Positions 23,793-35,200 of a DNA stretch of 64,000 bases are shown piece by piece. The DNA comes from Streptantibioticus silvisoli (GTDB lineage: Bacteria > Actinomycetota > Actinomycetes > Streptomycetales > Streptomycetaceae). The notes beneath the pieces were generated by a model. That model did not search any database and was not told where the DNA came from. It saw nothing but the letters and a program-made list of their open reading frames with translations. Position 1 is the first letter of the stretch; the number at the start of each line of letters is the position of its first letter. The stretch is from assembly GCF_027947535.2 (NCBI RefSeq), contig NZ_JAAGKO020000028.1, forward strand, positions 47,034-111,033, written 5' to 3'. Both the position numbers and the translations under genes were made by a program.

Positions 23793-26700
23793 TCAGTAGG
23801 AGAGGTTCAGATCCGAGATCGCTCCGGTCAGTTGACCGGTGAGCGTGGTTCCGTCGGTCGCGGCGGCGCCGATGGTGACATCGTCGTTCAAGCTGCCGGG
23901 GTCGTTGGAGTCGTCGGGAGCAAAGGCAGCCGGAGTGAGCGCGGCGGTTCCGGCCTGGACGCCGTTGACGTCCAGGTAGGCGGTGCTGACGGATTGGTCG
24001 TAGGAGGCGGTGAGGTGCACCCACGTGCCGGCGGTGGCAGTCGGGCCGCTGATGGCGGTCACCGAGCCGTTGGAGTCCAGAGCGGCGAAGGTCCACTTCT
24101 TCGTGGTGCCGCTGTATCCGAGGGTGAGGGCCTGTTGGGTGTCGGAGTTCTCGGTCACGGCCCATTGATCGGCCGACCCGGTGCTGTCGAGCTTGACCCA
24201 TACGTCGACGATGTAACTCTGTGTGGGGTCGATGAGCGGAGCGTCCACCTGGCCGTAGGACGTCGAGCCGTTGAAGGCCGGTCGGATGCCGTCGGGGTTG
24301 GCTGTCTTCTGGGACGCGTCGGCTGTGGGCAGGGCGGGATCCTTGCCCCAGGTGGTGCCGTTGAGGCTCAAGGGCATGGCGTTCCCGCTGCTGTCGACCG
24401 ATATGTTCCCGGTGCCTTCGTCCAGGAGCCACCGGTATTGAGGGGTCACCGGCGGCAGGGGCAAGGGGATGGTGCTCAACGTGAGGCTGGCGGTCTGGAA
24501 GGCCGGCGGCAGACCGATGGTCGCGCCGCCGGTGGGGTTGATGTTCACATGGTCCCCCGTGTCGTACGCGGTCGCGAGGACCTCCGGGGAAGCGGTGGGA
24601 TCGGCGCTGACCGCGTGGTCGGCGTCCTCGGTGTCCACGGTCTGCAGGAGCCCGGGTGTCGTGGTCGGCCAGGAACCACGCATCATGCCGTTGAGGTCGG
24701 CGCGTACGGTCTCAGCGCCGGTGGTGCAGTCGGCGTTGCCGCCGCACGGGGTCATGGTGGTGAAGACGACCTTGATGCCCCATGCGTTGAGTTCACCGGC
24801 CAGGGTCACGTAGGCGCTGACCAGCGAGTCCTCAACTGTATCCGGTTTTTGCTGTCCCATGGACAGGACGTCCGTGAGTCCTTCCTCGATCACCACGGTC
24901 TGAAGCCCGGGTTCGCTGACGATGTCGCGGTCGAGCCGGGAGAGGACGGACTTGCCGTGGACGTAGTTGGAGTCGGCGATGAGGCTGTTGTCCTCGATTC
25001 CGGCGTTGACGACACCGTAGTCGGGTACGGCGGTCTGGCCGGCCAGGGCCGCCGTCAGGGTGTCGGACAGGCGGGGACCGGCCGAGGAGTACACGGGTGT
25101 GTCGGCGGTGCTGCCGTCCGGGTGGTAGATGCCGTCGCCGAGGACGGCGACGGTCCTGGCCTCCGTCGTGGTGGTGACGTCGACCCCGGAGACGATGTCG
25201 ATGCCTTCGCCGGTGATGCTCCCGCTCGCGGTGTACGGGGTGCCGGTGGTGTCCGTAGTGGTGTCACCGGCGCCGGCGGCGGTGATCCACTGGCGTTCGT
25301 CGGTACCCCAGCTGTGTCCGGAGAGCACGGCCGCGTCCGTGACCGCGGTGCTGACCAGCAGCGGGCTGCCCGCGGTGACCGTGATCCCCGCGCTGATCGG
25401 ATTGGAGTAGAGGTCCCCGCCGGCCGGAATCGTCACCGACGTGCTGTCGCCGCTGCCGAAGGTCGCATCCACTGGCGTGCCTTGGGGAATCGGGCTGAGG
25501 CCGGACGTGGTGATGGTCTGCCCACCGGCGGTCGTCGTGGCACTGGCGGCGACGGGCTTCTGGTCGGCGACGGTGACGTGGGTGATGGTCACCGGGATGT
25601 TCGACTGCTGGTTGGACAGGTGGATGCGGACACTGGAACCGCTGACGCTGGGCACGATGGCGTCCCGCATGGTCATGTTGGTCCAGTGGGCGCCGCCGAC
25701 GTAGGAGTACGTGTCGTCCGGGTCGCCCGACCACGCGCCGGTCCAGGTTCGACCGGACCCGGCGGAGGTGGTGTCGCGAACGGCGATGCCCACGACGTGC
25801 AGCGCGGGTATGCCCAGCACCGGCGCTCCGGCGGCGTTGCTCGCCCCCTTGGCGGCTCCGGAGATGTCGGGCAGCGTGATGGAACTGACCGCTTTGCCCG
25901 GTTCGAGGTGAACGGCGAAGGCGTACAGGTACATCGCCTGGGTCTGCTGCGTGCTGCCGGAGACGTTGCGGTGGGGCAGCGCCAGGACCGCGGTCGAGTT
26001 GGTCACCGCGTTCCAGTCCGGCGTGGACAGGTAGTACGGCTCGGAGCCGTTGGTCCCCACGCTGCTGTCGGCGTAGTTGACAGTGCCGGAGGCAGGCTGG
26101 CAGTCGTCGGTGTTCACCGCGGTCGTGCTGTTGTTCATCGTGCAGTCCGAGCCGACGATGTCGGTGCCCGGTGCCACGTGGGGCAGCGTCGAGTCACCGG
26201 TGACGTCCTTGGCGGCCTGGTAGTCGGCCCACGTGCCGAACGCCAGCATCACCAGGGAGTCACCCGAGGCGTCGCCGAGGCCGATGGTCTGGTTGTCGGC
26301 AAGGATGTTGTCGTGCACCTCCTGCGTGGGGGTGCTTGTGCCGAAGTCGGGGAGCGAGAAGGTGGCGCCGTCGAGGGTGACCTTCCCGCCGGGGTTCCAG
26401 CCAGCGGCTTCGAGGTCCTGGGCGGACAGGGAGTGCCCGCCGCCGTCGGCATCGGCGAGACTGGTCGCGGCGTCGCTCGAGATGGCGGTATTACCGGTGC
26501 TCGTCGCGCCGGTGGCGTTCAGCGCGGTGGTGAAGTCCGGGTAGGACGTACCGGTGGCGCCGGCGACGTCGAGCGTGACGCTGTTGGCGTGGCTGGCGTT
26601 GCCGGCGCTGTCATAGCCGATCACGTTGAGGGTGTGGATGCCCGGTCCCGGCGGGGTGACGGTGATGGTGGCGGTTCCGTTGACGACGTTCGACCCGCTG

Positions 26701-28853
26701 ACCGTCTCGCTGGCCGGGGCGTTCGAGGTCGGCGGCGGGGTGTCGAGCTGGTAGACGTACTTGACGGCGACGTCGTTCGGGTCAGTGCTGGAGGCCGTGA
26801 TCCTGACCGGAGTGTTCTCGGGACTGGCGGTGGCGCTCTGCGGAGTCAGCTTGATGGTGGGGGTGTCGGGATAGACGGTGAAGTGGCAGACGGTGCCGGT
26901 GGGGGCGGTGGTTGTCTCCTCGCCGTCGGTGACGCTGGTGGGCTGCCAGTCGACGGTGGTGCCGTCGGTGAGACCGCTGATGAAACTCCCCGGGATGGTG
27001 CCCTGCGCGGTGCCCGGACTCGCCACCCCGTTGGCGGACAGGACGGTTGTCCTGGTGGAGGAGCCGCTGATCCAGTACTGGTAGGTGGTCTGGGTGCTGT
27101 CGCCGTCCGGGTCGTCGGCACGGTCGGAGAGGGTGACCGGTGACACCGAGTCCGTCTTGCCCACCAGCGGGTATCCGCTGCTGCCGGTGGCGCAGCCGAG
27201 ATCGGTGCCGCTCACTTTCGCGTCGCGGTTCGACGGCTGGTCGGGGGCGTGGTCGTACTCGATGCTCAAGGTGGGGTTGGTCGCGAAGCGTTTGAAGTCG
27301 AGGCTGTTGGACTCGGAGGAGTTGAACACTCCGAGGGTGAGGTTGGACCAGCGATCGGTGGCCGCCTGCCGCACGGTCGTGGTGAGGTCGAAGCCGGTGG
27401 ACGGCTGCGAGGTACACGCCGGGCCGATGCTCTGCGACTTCACCGGGCTGTGGCTGTGACCGGGTTGGTTGGGGGACCAGTCGGTGGAGGAGTGGATCAC
27501 CGCTGACAGGTAGAGGTCCACGGTCGAGCTGATCGAGCAACTGGCGCTGTAGCTCTCCCTGAGGTTGAAGGTGGCCTTCTCGACGGCGCCGCCGTAAATG
27601 GTGGAGGGGATGCCGAGCTGGTAGAAGGCCCGCTCGACGCCGAGGCAGCCGCTGTAGGCGTTGTCGCCGACACCCGGGTCGCCATAGGCGGTGGAGTCGA
27701 AGTTCTGGGCGGACGGGCAGCCCTGCTGCACCTCGTCGAAGTGCTGCTTGTAGCCGGTCTTCCACAACGCCGTCCACGTCGGGCCCGCGTAGAGCGGGAA
27801 GACCTCCGACTTCGAGGTGAGCAGCGTCCTGTCCGGGGCCAGGGAGATCTCGCCCTTGGCCGCGCGGACGCGTATCGCGGCCACCCGGGCCGCGCTGCCC
27901 GGTGCCGTTGCCGTCGAGGCGGTCGCCGGTGCGGCAGCACGCAGGTCGGCCGGCTTCCGGGTGCCCGGGGCATCGGCTGCCGCCGTCGCGGGCTTCGTGC
28001 TGCTGTCCCACATCTCGGGGGCGGGTGCGTGGAAGACGAGGTCTCCGTCGGGAGTCGTCGCGTTCAGGTTGCCGTGGCCGTCGTCGGAGACCTTGATCCC
28101 ATGGGCGCGGACGCCCAGCTTCAACGTCGCCAGCGCCGCGTTCCTGGCGGCTGCCGCCGTTTTGACGACCAGCGTCTCGTGGAAGCCTCCCTCGTCCGTC
28201 GCGGAGACCACCAGGTCCACGGACGGCAGGACGGAGGGATAGGTCAGCGTGGCCCCGGAACGGAAGGGTTTGGGCAGCGCCGTCGGCCAGGTCAGCGCGA
28301 GCGACGTGCGTTTCGGGCCGGCCATCGTGGCCAGGGGCATGCGGCCGCCGCCGGAGAACACCACGGGCGTGGGCGTGGCCGCCGGGGTGTAACCGCCGCC
28401 GGGCGACGAGGTGAGGGTGGTGTCGACCGGTACCCAGTCCTTGCCGCGCCTGACCCGTACCGGTAGTACGGAGGACTCGTACGTCACGTGGCCGGAGGGT
28501 GCGACGCTGACGGTGGAGGTATCCGTCGTCAGGGCGGTGACGGCGACGGTCTTGCCCGTCCTGGCGGCCTTCGAGCGTGCGGAGTCGATCGCGGCCCGGT
28601 CGGCGGCGGACATCTGCTCGGCAGCCGGGTCCGGCAGGGTGGAAGTGCCCGGCGGAGCAACGTCGTTGACGGTGTTGTGCGTGGGGGTCGGTCCGGCCCC
28701 CGGGTCGGTGTCGGCGGCAGCCGCGCTCGCGGCCCCCAGGCTCAGCGCCGGGAGTGCCGGTCCGATCAGCAGGGCCGCGGTGACGAGGACGGCTGCCTTC
28801 CGTCTGCGCCGGGGGTCGGAGCCCCGAGAACGTATTCGAAGGCGCTGGCGCAT
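23793..28853 (-). CDS. Giant secreted LamG / SGNH-like cell-surface protein
   Basis: 1686 residues. The signal peptide is RRRRKAAVLVTAALLIGPAL...GAASAAAA. The N-terminal half resembles the DNRLRE-type region found in actinobacterial LamG and RHS neighbours (ATLTYPSVLPSVDLVVSATD, TWTALWKTGYKQHFDE). Ig/fibronectin-like segments follow, then an SGNH-hydrolase-like domain (TVAVLGDGIYHPDG, late DTGDHVNINPTGG). The end is a LamG/concanavalin jellyroll (YRWLLDEGTGNISVDSSGN, AYLDVNGVQAGTAAL). The SGNH nucleophile serine is glycine (GDG), although the late Asp-x-x-His is kept. ATG 28851-28853 has AGGGAA six bases upstream. It is divergent from the RHS toxin, with which such proteins commonly co-occur. 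Confidence 0.82.
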   Translation of the reverse strand: MRQRLRIRSRGSDPRRRRKAAVLVTAALLIGPALPALSLGAASAAAADTDPGAGPTPTHNTVNDVAPPGTSTLPDPAAEQMSAADRAAIDSARSKAARTGKTVAVTALTTDTSTVSVAPSGHVTYESSVLPVRVRRGKDWVPVDTTLTSSPGGGYTPAATPTPVVFSGGGRMPLATMAGPKRTSLALTWPTALPKPFRSGATLTYPSVLPSVDLVVSATDEGGFHETLVVKTAAAARNAALATLKLGVRAHGIKVSDDGHGNLNATTPDGDLVFHAPAPEMWDSSTKPATAAADAPGTRKPADLRAAAPATASTATAPGSAARVAAIRVRAAKGEISLAPDRTLLTSKSEVFPLYAGPTWTALWKTGYKQHFDEVQQGCPSAQNFDSTAYGDPGVGDNAYSGCLGVERAFYQLGIPSTIYGGAVEKATFNLRESYSASCSISSTVDLYLSAVIHSSTDWSPNQPGHSHSPVKSQSIGPACTSQPSTGFDLTTTVRQAATDRWSNLTLGVFNSSESNSLDFKRFATNPTLSIEYDHAPDQPSNRDAKVSGTDLGCATGSSGYPLVGKTDSVSPVTLSDRADDPDGDSTQTTYQYWISGSSTRTTVLSANGVASPGTAQGTIPGSFISGLTDGTTVDWQPTSVTDGEETTTAPTGTVCHFTVYPDTPTIKLTPQSATASPENTPVRITASSTDPNDVAVKYVYQLDTPPPTSNAPASETVSGSNVVNGTATITVTPPGPGIHTLNVIGYDSAGNASHANSVTLDVAGATGTSYPDFTTALNATGATSTGNTAISSDAATSLADADGGGHSLSAQDLEAAGWNPGGKVTLDGATFSLPDFGTSTPTQEVHDNILADNQTIGLGDASGDSLVMLAFGTWADYQAAKDVTGDSTLPHVAPGTDIVGSDCTMNNSTTAVNTDDCQPASGTVNYADSSVGTNGSEPYYLSTPDWNAVTNSTAVLALPHRNVSGSTQQTQAMYLYAFAVHLEPGKAVSSITLPDISGAAKGASNAAGAPVLGIPALHVVGIAVRDTTSAGSGRTWTGAWSGDPDDTYSYVGGAHWTNMTMRDAIVPSVSGSSVRIHLSNQQSNIPVTITHVTVADQKPVAASATTTAGGQTITTSGLSPIPQGTPVDATFGSGDSTSVTIPAGGDLYSNPISAGITVTAGSPLLVSTAVTDAAVLSGHSWGTDERQWITAAGAGDTTTDTTGTPYTASGSITGEGIDIVSGVDVTTTTEARTVAVLGDGIYHPDGSTADTPVYSSAGPRLSDTLTAALAGQTAVPDYGVVNAGIEDNSLIADSNYVHGKSVLSRLDRDIVSEPGLQTVVIEEGLTDVLSMGQQKPDTVEDSLVSAYVTLAGELNAWGIKVVFTTMTPCGGNADCTTGAETVRADLNGMMRGSWPTTTPGLLQTVDTEDADHAVSADPTASPEVLATAYDTGDHVNINPTGGATIGLPPAFQTASLTLSTIPLPLPPVTPQYRWLLDEGTGNISVDSSGNAMPLSLNGTTWGKDPALPTADASQKTANPDGIRPAFNGSTSYGQVDAPLIDPTQSYIVDVWVKLDSTGSADQWAVTENSDTQQALTLGYSGTTKKWTFAALDSNGSVTAISGPTATAGTWVHLTASYDQSVSTAYLDVNGVQAGTAALTPAAFAPDDSNDPGSLNDDVTIGAAATDGTTLTGQLTGAISDLNLSY

Positions 28854-29225
28854 AACGGTTCCCTGGTTCGTGAGAAGGCAGGCCGCCCGGATGGCGACGC
28901 AGAAACACTCGAAAGTATCAGCGCCTTGAGAATCCGGCCAATTAATTTTTACGTACCTGAAAAGTCCGGAACAGATGATTCCTCTTGAGCGTTGAGAGAA
29001 TTGCTGAACACTTCCGGAGGGGATAATTCCGGATTGAGGGCCTCCCCGAGGGTGCGCTTCAGTACCGTCTGGCCGGGCTATAGGCCACTTGACGTGCGTG
29101 AACTGATCCGACATCAGAAAAGGCCATGTGGATGGTTCCATAAAAAAGTTGACTTCTCTTCACGCCAGCTTTACGCTCTGTCGCCGAGCTTCCAATGGCA
29201 TTTTCACGTCGATGGGGAATAATTG
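28854..29225. other. Divergent promoter region, AT-enriched
   Basis: 372 bp between the giant LamG gene and the RHS toxin gene, with AT-rich patches (AATTAATTTTTACG, CATAAAAAAGTTGACT). No gene is visible; it should carry both promoters. Confidence 0.6.
29149..29177 (+). promoter_or_regulatory. Promoter of the RHS toxin gene
   Basis: TTGACT (29149-29154) and TACGCT (29172-29177) are 17 bp apart and about 50 bp upstream of the ATG. This is a good match to the housekeeping sigma consensus in actinobacteria. Confidence 0.5.
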
Positions 29226-32200
29226 ATGAGTGGCGGTCCGTTCCGTCCGAGCTCTTTCCGCCGCAGATTTCTCCATCGCCGTATACGGCATGCCACAGCC
29301 TTTGTCGCGGCCGCCGCGGTGCTGGTGCCCATCGCGGTGGCCGGGCCCGTCATGGCCGCGGCACCGTCGTCCCGCCTCGCGTACCGGACGACCGCTCCGG
29401 CCACGAAACCGGTCGCCGTGACGCCGGTGCCGCAACATCTCAAGGCGAGGCCATCGGTCCACGAGCCGGCCACTCCGCTGCACACGGCATGGCCGAAGGC
29501 CGGCACCGCCGAAGTCACCCTCGCGTCCCCGCAACCACCGGTCGGCCCGACGGCCGCTCGGTCGTCAGCCGTGATGTCGGCCGGACCGGGCGCCAAGGCG
29601 GTCAAGGCCGGCTCCCTGCCGGTGTCCCTGACTCCCGTCGCGGCCGCCGCGACGGTTCAGCCGCACGGTATGGTGCCGCAGGCCGTCCCCGCGGCACCGG
29701 CGACCGCCCGGGTCCAAGTGGCGTCCCGGACGACGAGCTCCCGCCTGGGAGTGCGCGGCGTGGTGCTGTCGCTGTCCCGGACCGACACGGCGACCGGCGC
29801 CCGATCGGCGGACCTCGCCCTGGACTACCGTGCCTTCGCCGACGTCTACGGCGCCGGCTGGGGCTCCCGGCTCAAGCTGTACGCCCTCCCCGCCTGCGCG
29901 CTGACGACGCCGAAGGCGGCAGCGTGCCGCAAGCAGACTCCGCTGCCCACCACCAACTCCTCGGTGTCCGGCCGGGCTTCGGCACTCGTGACGCTGCCGG
30001 CCGCATCGGCGGTCGGGCCGACGGTGATCCTGGCGCAGGCCGACGCCTCGGGCGACGGCGGCACGTTCACCGGGGCGAGTCAGCTGACGCCCGACGGACA
30101 GTGGTCGGGCGGCTCCGGCTCCGGCAGCTTCTCCTGGTCCTATCCCATCCAGGTGCCGACCGTGCCCGGCGGACTTCAGCCGACGGTGGACCTCAGCTAC
30201 GACTCCCAGTCGGTCGACGGACGCACCTCCGCCACCTCACCGCAGGCGGGCTGGGCCGGCGACGGCTGGTCGGACACCCAGTCCTTCGTGGAGCGGGACT
30301 TCGTCCCCTGCTCCCAGGACTCCACGGACGCCAACAACACCCCCAAGACCGGCGACCTGTGCTGGTCGGACGCGGCCGACTCGATCACCTTGTCGCTCAA
30401 CGGCTCGTCCACCACCCTGGTGCAAGGCTCGAACGGCACGTGGCACCCGCAGAACGACAACGGTGAGACCGTCCAGGTCGAGACCGACACCGTCAACGGG
30501 GACAACGACAACGAGTACTGGGTCGTCACCGCCGGCGGCACCTCCTACTACTTCGGCCTGAACCGGCTTCCGGGTTGGGCGACGGGAGACGCGACCACGA
30601 ACTCGGTGGCCACCGTCCCGGTGTACGGCAACGACGTCAACGACCCGTGCCACGCTTCCACGTTCGCCGCCTCGTCCTGCCAGCAGGCGTACCGGTGGAA
30701 CCTCGACTACGTCGTCGACTCCCACCAGGACGCGATCAGCTACTGGTATCAGCAGGCGGCGAACTACTACGGGGCCGACAACGGCACGACACCGGTCAAG
30801 TACACCCGCGACACCTGGCTGGACCACGTCGACTACGGCCAGCGCGCCGGCCACGTCTACGACACCACCGAGCCCGCGGCCGCCGTGGTGAACTACACGG
30901 TCGCCGACCGCTGCGACCCCGACGCCCCGGCCGACTGCGCTACCGCCACCCTGGAAACGAGCCCCGCCTCCGACTTCCCCGACGTGCCGTACGACCAGAA
31001 CTGCGGGTCGACCGGAAGCTGCGACAACCACGGGCCGTCGTTCTGGACCACCAAGGAACTGACCAGGATCGCCACCACGGTCCTGGTCGGCACCGCGCAG
31101 AAGCCCGTCGACTCCTGGGATCTGACCTATTCCTTCCCGCCGACCAATGACGCGACCCCGAAGTCGCTGTGGCTGGCCCAGATCAAGCACACCGGCCTGG
31201 CCGGCGGCAGTGCGAGCACGAACCCGGTGACGTTCACCCCGAGGATGCTGGCCAACCGCGTCAGCTCCCTGGCCGGCTACCAGCCCATCACCCGGGGCCG
31301 GCTGTACCGGATCACCACCGAGACCGGCAGCGTCATCCAGGTCGACTACGCCGACTCCCAGGCCGCGTACGGCAGTTCACCGGCGATTCCGGAGTGCGAC
31401 AACCGTGCCGGCACCAGTGTCGTGCTTCCGCCCGGCGAGGACAGCAACACCTGGCTGTGCTACCCGGCCTACTGGACCCCGCCGGGGAAGGCCGACCCCA
31501 TCGAGGACTGGTTCAACAAGTACGTCGTCACCGGCGTCACCCAGTCCGACCCGACCGGCGGCTCCCGCGGCACGGAGACCGACTACTCCTACGCGGGCGG
31601 CGGCGCGTGGCACTTCGACGACAGCCCGGGCACCCAGGCGAAGTACCGCACTTGGGACCAGTGGCGCGGTTTCGCCGGGGTCGACACCCGCACCGGCATA
31701 TCGGGCGACCCCGTCACCTTGAACAAGGCCCTCTTCTTCCGCGGCATGGACGGCGACAAGACGAAGACCGGCACCCGCAGTGTCAGCCTCAACGACCACG
31801 AGGGCGACGACCCCCAGACGGACAACGACGCCCTGGCCGGCGAGGTCTACGAGACACTGTCGTACGACGGTGACGGCGGGGCGCTGCTCGCCGACACCGT
31901 CACGGACCCGTGGCTGGGACCGGTCACCGCGACCCAGGACCGCAGCGCCGTCGGACTCGACCCGCTGACGGCCCGGCAGGTCAACACCGCACGGGTGACC
32001 ACGACCACCACCAAGCAGGACGGCACCAAGCGCACCTCGGTCACCACGACCACGTACGACAGTGCCACCGGTCTGCCGACACAGGTCGACGACAAGACCG
32101 ACACCGACGAGCTGTGCAGCCGGTCGCAGTACGCGCAGGACGCCTCCGGCGCGAAGCTGCCGGACCCGGTGCGGGTCACTACGGTGTCGGTGGCGTGCGG

Positions 32201-35200
32201 GGCCACCCCGGTCTACCCGAAGGACCTGGTCAGCGACGAGCGGGTGTTCTACGACGGCTCCACGACCTTCGCCGCCGCGCCCACCTCCGGCAACGTCACC
32301 GAGGTCGACAAGGCCGGCTCCGTCGCCACGGACGGAACCCCGACCTGGGTGACCGCGCAGAAGCAGACCTACGACGAGTACGGTCGCCCGCTGACCTCCA
32401 CCGACGGCGACAACCACACCACCACCACGGCCTACGTCCCCGCCACCGGGGCCGCGCCGACCGAGGTCGACGTCGTCGAGCCCGAACTGCTCGGCCAGAC
32501 AGCCGGGTTCACCACCCGCACCTCCTACGACCCGACCCGCGGTGAGGCCACGAAGACCGTCGACGCGGCCGGCTACACCACCACCTCCGCCTACGACCCG
32601 CTCGGCCGGCTGACCGCGGTGTGGGATCCCGGGTTCTCCCAGACGGCCAACCCGAACCAGCCCAACACCCGCTACAGCTACGACCTGTCGAAAAACGGGC
32701 CCTCGACGGTCACGACACAGGTCCTCAACGACGACGGCACCTACCGGACGCAGATCCAGCTCTTCGACGCGCTGCTGCGCTCCCGCGAGACCCAGACCGG
32801 CACCGAGGACGGCGGCCGGACCGTCACCGACACCGTCTACGACTCGCACGGCTGGGTGCAGAAGACCGACGACGCCTACTACACGACGGGGGCCCCGTCG
32901 AACATCCTCGTCCAGGGAGCGGACAACCAGGTCCCTTCCTCCAACGGCACGGTCTACGACGGCGCCGGCCGGCCGACCGACCAGATCGCGTACCACGACG
33001 CGACGCAGACCTGGGACACCAAAACCGCTTATCCCGGCTCCGACGAGACGATCGTCACCCCGCCGTCCGGCTCCGCGAAGACGGCGACCTGGGTGGACGC
33101 CCGCGGGCACACCACCGAGCTGCAGACCTTCAACCCGAACTCCCTCACCCCCGACACCGTCACGTACGGCTACGACGCCTCCGGCAACCAGGTCGGCCAG
33201 ACCGACCAGGCCACCGCCGGCATCCCGTCCCACACCTGGACCTCGACCTACAACCTGCTCGGGCAGCAGACGTCCAGCACCGACCCGGATACCGGTACCA
33301 CCACCACGACGTACGACAACGACGGGCTGGTGCTGTCCACCACCGACGCACGCGGCCAGCAGGTCTCGTACACCTACGACGCGATGAGCCGCAAGACCGG
33401 CACCTACAACACCACGACGCAGAAGGTCAAGACCGCGGCCAACCGCGTCGCGTCCTGGACCTACGACACCCTCGCGAAGGGTGAGCCGACCTCCTCGACC
33501 AGCTACTACAACGGCAGCCCGTACACCACCGCCGTCTCCGGCTACGACACGCACGACTGGCCGCAAGGCAGCTACACGACCATCCCCGCCTCCGAGGGCG
33601 CGCTGGCCGGCACCTACGGCACCGGCCTTTCGTACACCTACACCGGCCTGGTCAACAGCAGCACCGACGGTGCCGCCGGCAACCTGCCGTCCGAGACGGT
33701 GAACTACGGCTACACCGAATACGGACAGCAGAACAGCGCCAAGGGCTCGTGGGACTACGTCGACGGCATCGCCTACGACGAGTTCGGCAACCCGCAGAGC
33801 CTGACGTACGGGCCGTCGACGAACTTCGTCCGGCAGACACTCGGCCACGACGAGCAGACCCAGCGCCTCACCGACTCCCGGGTGGCGGCCGGCACCGGCC
33901 AGGTCATCGACGACACCGGCTACGGCTACGCCAACGGCCAGGTCTCCGCCGGTTCGGGCCTGATCACCTCGATCACCGACCAGCAGAATCCCGGCGGCAC
34001 CGGCGCGGCCACCGACACGCAGTGCTTCGCCTACGACTACCTGCAACGGCTGTCCTCGGCGTGGACCGCGACCGACGCCTGCGCGGCCACCCCCGCGGCC
34101 GGCGACTCCGCGACCGTCGGAGGGCCGAACCCGTACTGGCAGTCGTGGACCTACGACCAGCAGGGCAACCGCCTCACCCAGACCGACCACGACACCACCG
34201 GCGCCACCGCCAAGGACGTCACCACCACCAGCATCCCGGTCGGAGGATCCGGCAACACCGCCACCGGCACGGCAGCAGGATCTCCCGCCCACGGTATGGC
34301 GAGCTCCTCCAGCGCCAACGCCGCCGGTCCGATCGCCGGGTCCTCCATCACCTACGGCTACGACGCCGACGGCAACACCCTCAGCCGCACCAGCCAGGCC
34401 AGCACCGACACCCTCACCTACGACGTCCAGGGCAATCTGTCCTCCCTGGCCACGACCGGCTCGTCGACCGGGACGACGAACTACAAGTACGACGCGTCCG
34501 GGAGCCTGCTGATCCGACAGGACGACCAGTCCACCACGCTCTACGTCGGCGACGAGGAGGTCACCCTCGCCAAGGGCTCGACCTCCCCGACCGCCGTCCG
34601 CCACATCACCGCCGCCGGAATGGCCGTCGCCGTCCGCGACGGCTCCGGCACGGTGGACTACACGATCCCCAACCAGCAGAACACCACCCTGATCGAGATC
34701 AACGCCTCCGACACCACGCAGGTCGACCGGCGCTCCTACACCCCCTTCGGCCAGCAGCGCACCGCGGCCGGGACCGGCTGGCTCGGCACCACCGGCTTCG
34801 TCGGCGGCCAGCAGGACGACACCACCGGGCTGACCAACCTCGGCGCCCGCGAGTACGACCCGGCCACCGGCCGCTTCCTCACCCCCGACCCCCTCATCGA
34901 CGCGGGTGACCCCCAGCAGTGGAACGCCTACGCCTACGCCGACAACAGCCCCGTCGCCAAGTCCGACCCCACCGGCCAGATGTGCGCCGGCGGCGTCTCC
35001 AGCCCCGGCTGCCTGCCGAACGGCAACGGCGCCGACGTCCACCAGGGCGACCCGGGCGGCAGCGGTATCGACACCGGCTCACCGACCTACCAGAAGCCCA
35101 GCGTCGAGACCACCGCCGCGATCGACAAGGCCGCCCAGGAGGAAGCCGCCGCCGAAGCCGTGGCCGAGGCCCACCAGGCCGCCGCCGCCCACGCCGCGGC

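Noticed and set aside
23358..27143. 1261-codon plus-strand frame antisense to the LamG gene
   Set aside because: It begins in CRISPR repeats and has Gly/Val/Arg-rich composition. The opposite strand encodes signal peptide, SGNH-like and LamG domains.
31377..35042. 1221-codon minus-strand frame antisense to the RHS toxin
   Set aside because: The RHS frame has YD repeats and the core motif; the antisense frame is low-complexity Val/Gly/Arg.
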